From an uncultured Lachnospiraceae bacterium (GTDB lineage Bacteria; Bacillota; Clostridia; Lachnospirales; Lachnospiraceae): a stretch of DNA of 7,807 bases. The DNA lies in NCBI GenBank assembly GCA_900553355.1, contig USDK01000086.1, positions 1-7,807 of the forward strand. Direction: 5' to 3'. Shown in pieces: positions 5,972-7,807 of this stretch (the first letter of the stretch is position 1; every line of letters starts with the position of its first letter). A model generated the notes under the pieces. That model saw nothing but the letters and a program-made list of their open reading frames with translations, did no database searches and had not been told where the DNA came from. The translations under genes and the position numbers were made by a program.

Positions 5972-6514
5972 CTAGTTCTCTTCTTGGATGCTGTTCAAAT
6001 ATTTCAGCAGCGGCTCCAGATACTCTGGATCTGTCCAGTCACATTCCTCTCCCACAGCACACATTAAAGCCTTCATCCAGGGCTCATAAGTAGAGGGATC
6101 CTTCTTCGCCACTGACTTCTGCAGCATCTTGCACATCGTCCGATCCGGGAAAGTCATAGCCGACTCATTCCATGCGCCCCGCCCATAAAACACCGGAATG
6201 TCTTTTAAATCTTCCTTTAGATTGTGAGCCTTAATCTCTTCCATAGCCTTTCCGTCATAAGGAGAAGCCCCAACACAGAATATGGCTGTTTTCTTTCCCT
6301 GGAGCGCCTGTCTGTTTTTCCGCAGAAAAGAAATGCCCGCAATACCGGATGCATAGATACCGCCGCAAAGAATGACCGTCTCTTTCCCGCTGATCATGTC
6401 TGGCCGGGCCTTTTTTGTCTCCACGGCCTCGAAACCGGTCTTCTCCTGCAGCCAGTCCACATACTTTTTCGTCGCACCATATTTCGATTGATAGATGATG
6501 ATTCCACTGCCCAT
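5972..6514 (-). CDS. Flavodoxin domain-containing protein (Flavodoxin_5/HemG-like)
   Basis: A 180-residue FMN-binding flavodoxin-like protein. The phosphate loop is YQSKYGATKKYVDWL at residues 8-22 and the second FMN loop is LCGGIYASGIAGISFL at 49-64. The strand KTAIFCVGAS at 75-84 completes the visible fold core. This pattern, with KYGAT rather than the classical TGNT, is that of the Flavodoxin_5 group, which includes the protoporphyrinogen oxidase HemG. No haem genes are nearby, so HemG activity should not be assumed; an electron-transfer or quinone-linked oxidoreductase role is more neutral. The C-terminal region contains family-like WNESAMTFPDRTMCKML (about 116-132). GGAGGG lies 6 nt before the start. 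It is the first gene of the unit with the DUF6483-like protein, the glycosylase and the deaminase remnant, driven by the promoter at 6550-6578. Confidence 0.85.
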   Translation of the reverse strand: MGSGIIIYQSKYGATKKYVDWLQEKTGFEAVETKKARPDMISGKETVILCGGIYASGIAGISFLRKNRQALQGKKTAIFCVGASPYDGKAMEEIKAHNLKEDLKDIPVFYGRGAWNESAMTFPDRTMCKMLQKSVAKKDPSTYEPWMKALMCAVGEECDWTDPEYLEPLLKYLNSIQEEN

Positions 6515-6549
6515 TGTTTTCCCTCCATGGCACTTTTTTTAGCAGTTAC

Positions 6550-6578
6550 ATTTTATCATATCCGACTATTGGTTCCAA
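6550..6578 (-). promoter_or_regulatory. Promoter of the flavodoxin-DUF6483-glycosylase unit
   Basis: On the minus strand TTGGAA (6578-6573, four of six matches) and TAAAAT (6555-6550, five of six) are 17 bp apart. The distance to the flavodoxin start implies a short leader of about 30 nt. The -35 box overlaps that of the opposite promoter by two bases. Confidence 0.5.
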
Positions 6579-6598
6579 CCTCCATGTTGTGCTATAAT
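6569..6598 (+). promoter_or_regulatory. Extended -10 promoter of the Xaa-Pro peptidase gene
   Basis: TGCTATAAT at 6590-6598 is a perfect extended -10 box. TTGGTT at 6569-6574 lies 18 bp upstream as a weak -35 (three of six). The extended -10 compensates for the poor -35. The leader would be about 35 nt and contains AAAGGAG at 6623-6629, 10 nt before the start codon. Confidence 0.65.
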
Positions 6599-6639
6599 AC
6601 AACCATACGCTATATCATTGAGAAAGGAGCATTTTTAAA

Positions 6640-7713
6640 ATGAATGACAGAATTTCACGCGTACTGAAAAAAATGGAGGAGAAGGGAATTACCCAGCTGA
6701 TCGTTTCCGATCCGTTAAGCATCCGCTTTTTGACCGGGATCATGGTTAATCCAGGGGAAAGATTATATGCTTTGATCCTGCGGACCAGCGGAAAGCACAC
6801 AATGCTTCTGAACTACCTTTACTTTGTTAAAGATACCGGATTCGAAGAAGTATGGTTCTCTGATATGGAAGATCAGATTTCTATTATCGCAGACCAGATC
6901 GATCCATCCGTACCGCTTGGTATCGACAAGACCTGGCCGGCACGTTTCCTGATCCCGCTGCAGGAAAAGCTTCCTCAGCTTAAGACCGTATGGGGATCTG
7001 ACTGTGTAGACGGCGTGCGTGCTGTTAAAAATGAAGAAGAGATCGCCATCATGAAGAAGGCATCTGAGATCAACGATGCAGTCATGGAAAAGGTGGCCGA
7101 TTATATTAAAGAAGGCATGACCGAAAAACAGGTGGCTGACTTTATTGATTCCGAATATCTGAAAGCCGGAGCCAGCGGGACAAGCTTTGACACCATCGTA
7201 TGCTTTGGTCCGAATGCTGCTGACCAGCATCATGAGCCAAGCGATACCCGTACACTGAAGGCCGGCGAGTGTATCCTGATCGACATGGGATGTGTATGGC
7301 AGGGCTACTGTTCCGATATGACCCGGACCTTCTACTGCAAATCCGCAGATCCGGAGCAGACTGAGATCCACGATATCGTACATGAGGCTGTATTAAGAGC
7401 AGAATCCGTGATCAAGCCAGGCGTTCGGTTCTGTGATATCGACGCACAGGCAAGAGACTACATCGATGAAAAAGGCTATAGTGAATACTGGAAGATCCGC
7501 CTTGGCCACTTCATCGGCCAGGAAGACCACGAGTATGGCGATGTCAGCCCGATCAACACAAACGTAGCTGAACCGGGCATGATCTTCTCCATCGAGCCAG
7601 GCATCTACCTGGAAGGCAAATACGGAGTCCGTATTGAGGACCTGGTTCTCGTAACCGAAGACGGACACGAACTTCTGAATGCCGTAGACAAAAAATGGAA
7701 AATCGTAGGCTAA
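6640..7713 (+). CDS. Xaa-Pro peptidase, M24 metallopeptidase family
   Basis: A cytoplasmic peptidase of 357 residues that cleaves peptides next to proline (aminopeptidase P or prolidase type), using two metal ions, usually Mn or Co. Residues 1-128 form the creatinase-type N-terminal domain (SDPLSIRFLTG near 23-33); the pita-bread catalytic domain runs from about 132. All five expected ligands are visible: D215 in ILIDMG, D226 in SDMTRT, H290 in RLGHFIG, E319 in SIEPGIY and E333 in RIEDLV. H198 in DQHHEPSD and H297 in EDHEYG fit the conserved catalytic histidines. Nothing is missing, and the length is typical of the short bacterial forms. The start is set by AAAGGAG and a strong promoter. Codon choice looks more biased than in neighbouring genes (many ATC, GAC and CTG), which may mean higher expression. 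Sequence alone does not settle dipeptidase versus aminopeptidase. Confidence 0.93.
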   Translation: MNDRISRVLKKMEEKGITQLIVSDPLSIRFLTGIMVNPGERLYALILRTSGKHTMLLNYLYFVKDTGFEEVWFSDMEDQISIIADQIDPSVPLGIDKTWPARFLIPLQEKLPQLKTVWGSDCVDGVRAVKNEEEIAIMKKASEINDAVMEKVADYIKEGMTEKQVADFIDSEYLKAGASGTSFDTIVCFGPNAADQHHEPSDTRTLKAGECILIDMGCVWQGYCSDMTRTFYCKSADPEQTEIHDIVHEAVLRAESVIKPGVRFCDIDAQARDYIDEKGYSEYWKIRLGHFIGQEDHEYGDVSPINTNVAEPGMIFSIEPGIYLEGKYGVRIEDLVLVTEDGHELLNAVDKKWKIVG

Positions 7714-7723
7714 TACGTAAACG

Positions 7724-7750
7724 GTACGTGAACGGGGACGTACACTTTTT
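7724..7750 (+). terminator. Possible terminator after the peptidase gene
   Basis: GTACGT (7724-7729) and ACGTAC (7738-7743) enclose an 8-nt loop GAACGGGG, and a run of five T follows two bases later (7746-7750). It starts 10 bp after the stop codon, so an intrinsic terminator is plausible, but the 6-bp stem is short. The ACGGGGAC loop sequence resembles short palindromic REP-type repeats, an alternative reading. Confidence 0.45.
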
Positions 7751-7768
7751 GCAATGATATGCTCCCTT

Positions 7769-7807
7769 CTAAGTAGACAAGTGAAATAATAAAAACTTGT
7801 CACTTAG
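7769..7807. repeat. Inverted repeat at the window edge
   Basis: CTAAGT-a-GACAAGT (7769-7782) pairs with ACTTGTC-ACTTAG (7795-7807) to give 13 base pairs with one bulged A, around a 12-nt AT-rich loop. It ends exactly at the last base shown, so its full extent is unknown. It may be a second terminator stem, an operator, or the end of a small mobile or repetitive element. Confidence 0.5.

Noticed and set aside
5972..6514. HemG (protoporphyrinogen oxidase) as a specific name for the flavodoxin-like protein
   Set aside because: The fold group matches, but there are no haem genes nearby and many anaerobes carry these proteins without a HemG role, so only the domain-level call is given.
6763..7383. 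206-codon minus-strand reading frame
   Set aside because: It is antisense to the Xaa-Pro peptidase, whose five metal ligands are all intact; no family features are seen.
7393..7803. 136-codon minus-strand reading frame
   Set aside because: It is mostly antisense to the peptidase 3' half, and its start lies in the inverted repeat at the window edge with no ribosome site.

Overview
The window looks like chromosomal DNA from a gut-type Clostridia, most likely a Lachnospiraceae (Ruminococcus gnavus/Blautia/Dorea neighbourhood). The evidence is GC close to one half, strong AGGAGG-type ribosome sites, a decarboxylase that closely resembles (from memory) the R. gnavus tryptophan decarboxylase, and a small protein resembling the Firmicute family DUF6483. 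I see no tRNA, rRNA, CRISPR array, integrase or intact insertion sequence.

Layout. (1) 1-1203, plus strand: a MATE multidrug/organic-cation efflux protein whose N-terminus lies outside the window, ending at an AT-rich inverted repeat shared with the convergent operon. (2) 3115-1220, minus strand: a tightly packed three-gene unit, LysR regulator, Bcp-type peroxiredoxin, nitroreductase. (3) 3251-4699, plus strand: a PLP-dependent aromatic amino acid decarboxylase, divergent from the LysR gene across 135 bp that hold good promoter, repeat and palindrome signals. (4) 6514-4684, minus strand: a flavodoxin-like protein, a DUF6483-like protein, an AlkA-type DNA glycosylase, and the remains of a cytidine deaminase-like gene whose catalytic middle is deleted. 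(5) 6640-7713, plus strand: an Xaa-Pro peptidase (M24), with a promoter back-to-back with that of group 4, followed by two inverted repeats up to the window edge.

How it fits together. The clearest functional unit is the LysR/decarboxylase divergon. The enzyme should turn tryptophan, phenylalanine or tyrosine into tryptamine, phenethylamine or tyramine, and the neighbouring regulator is its natural candidate controller. The regulator is also the first gene of a unit encoding two redox-protective enzymes, so amine production and peroxide/electrophile defence may share one regulator; this is inference. The flavodoxin-DUF6483-glycosylase unit looks like housekeeping. No gap without a gene exceeds 300 bp. 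I found no convincing undescribed multi-gene system; the points most worth a second look are the divergon's control region and the collapsed deaminase gene.
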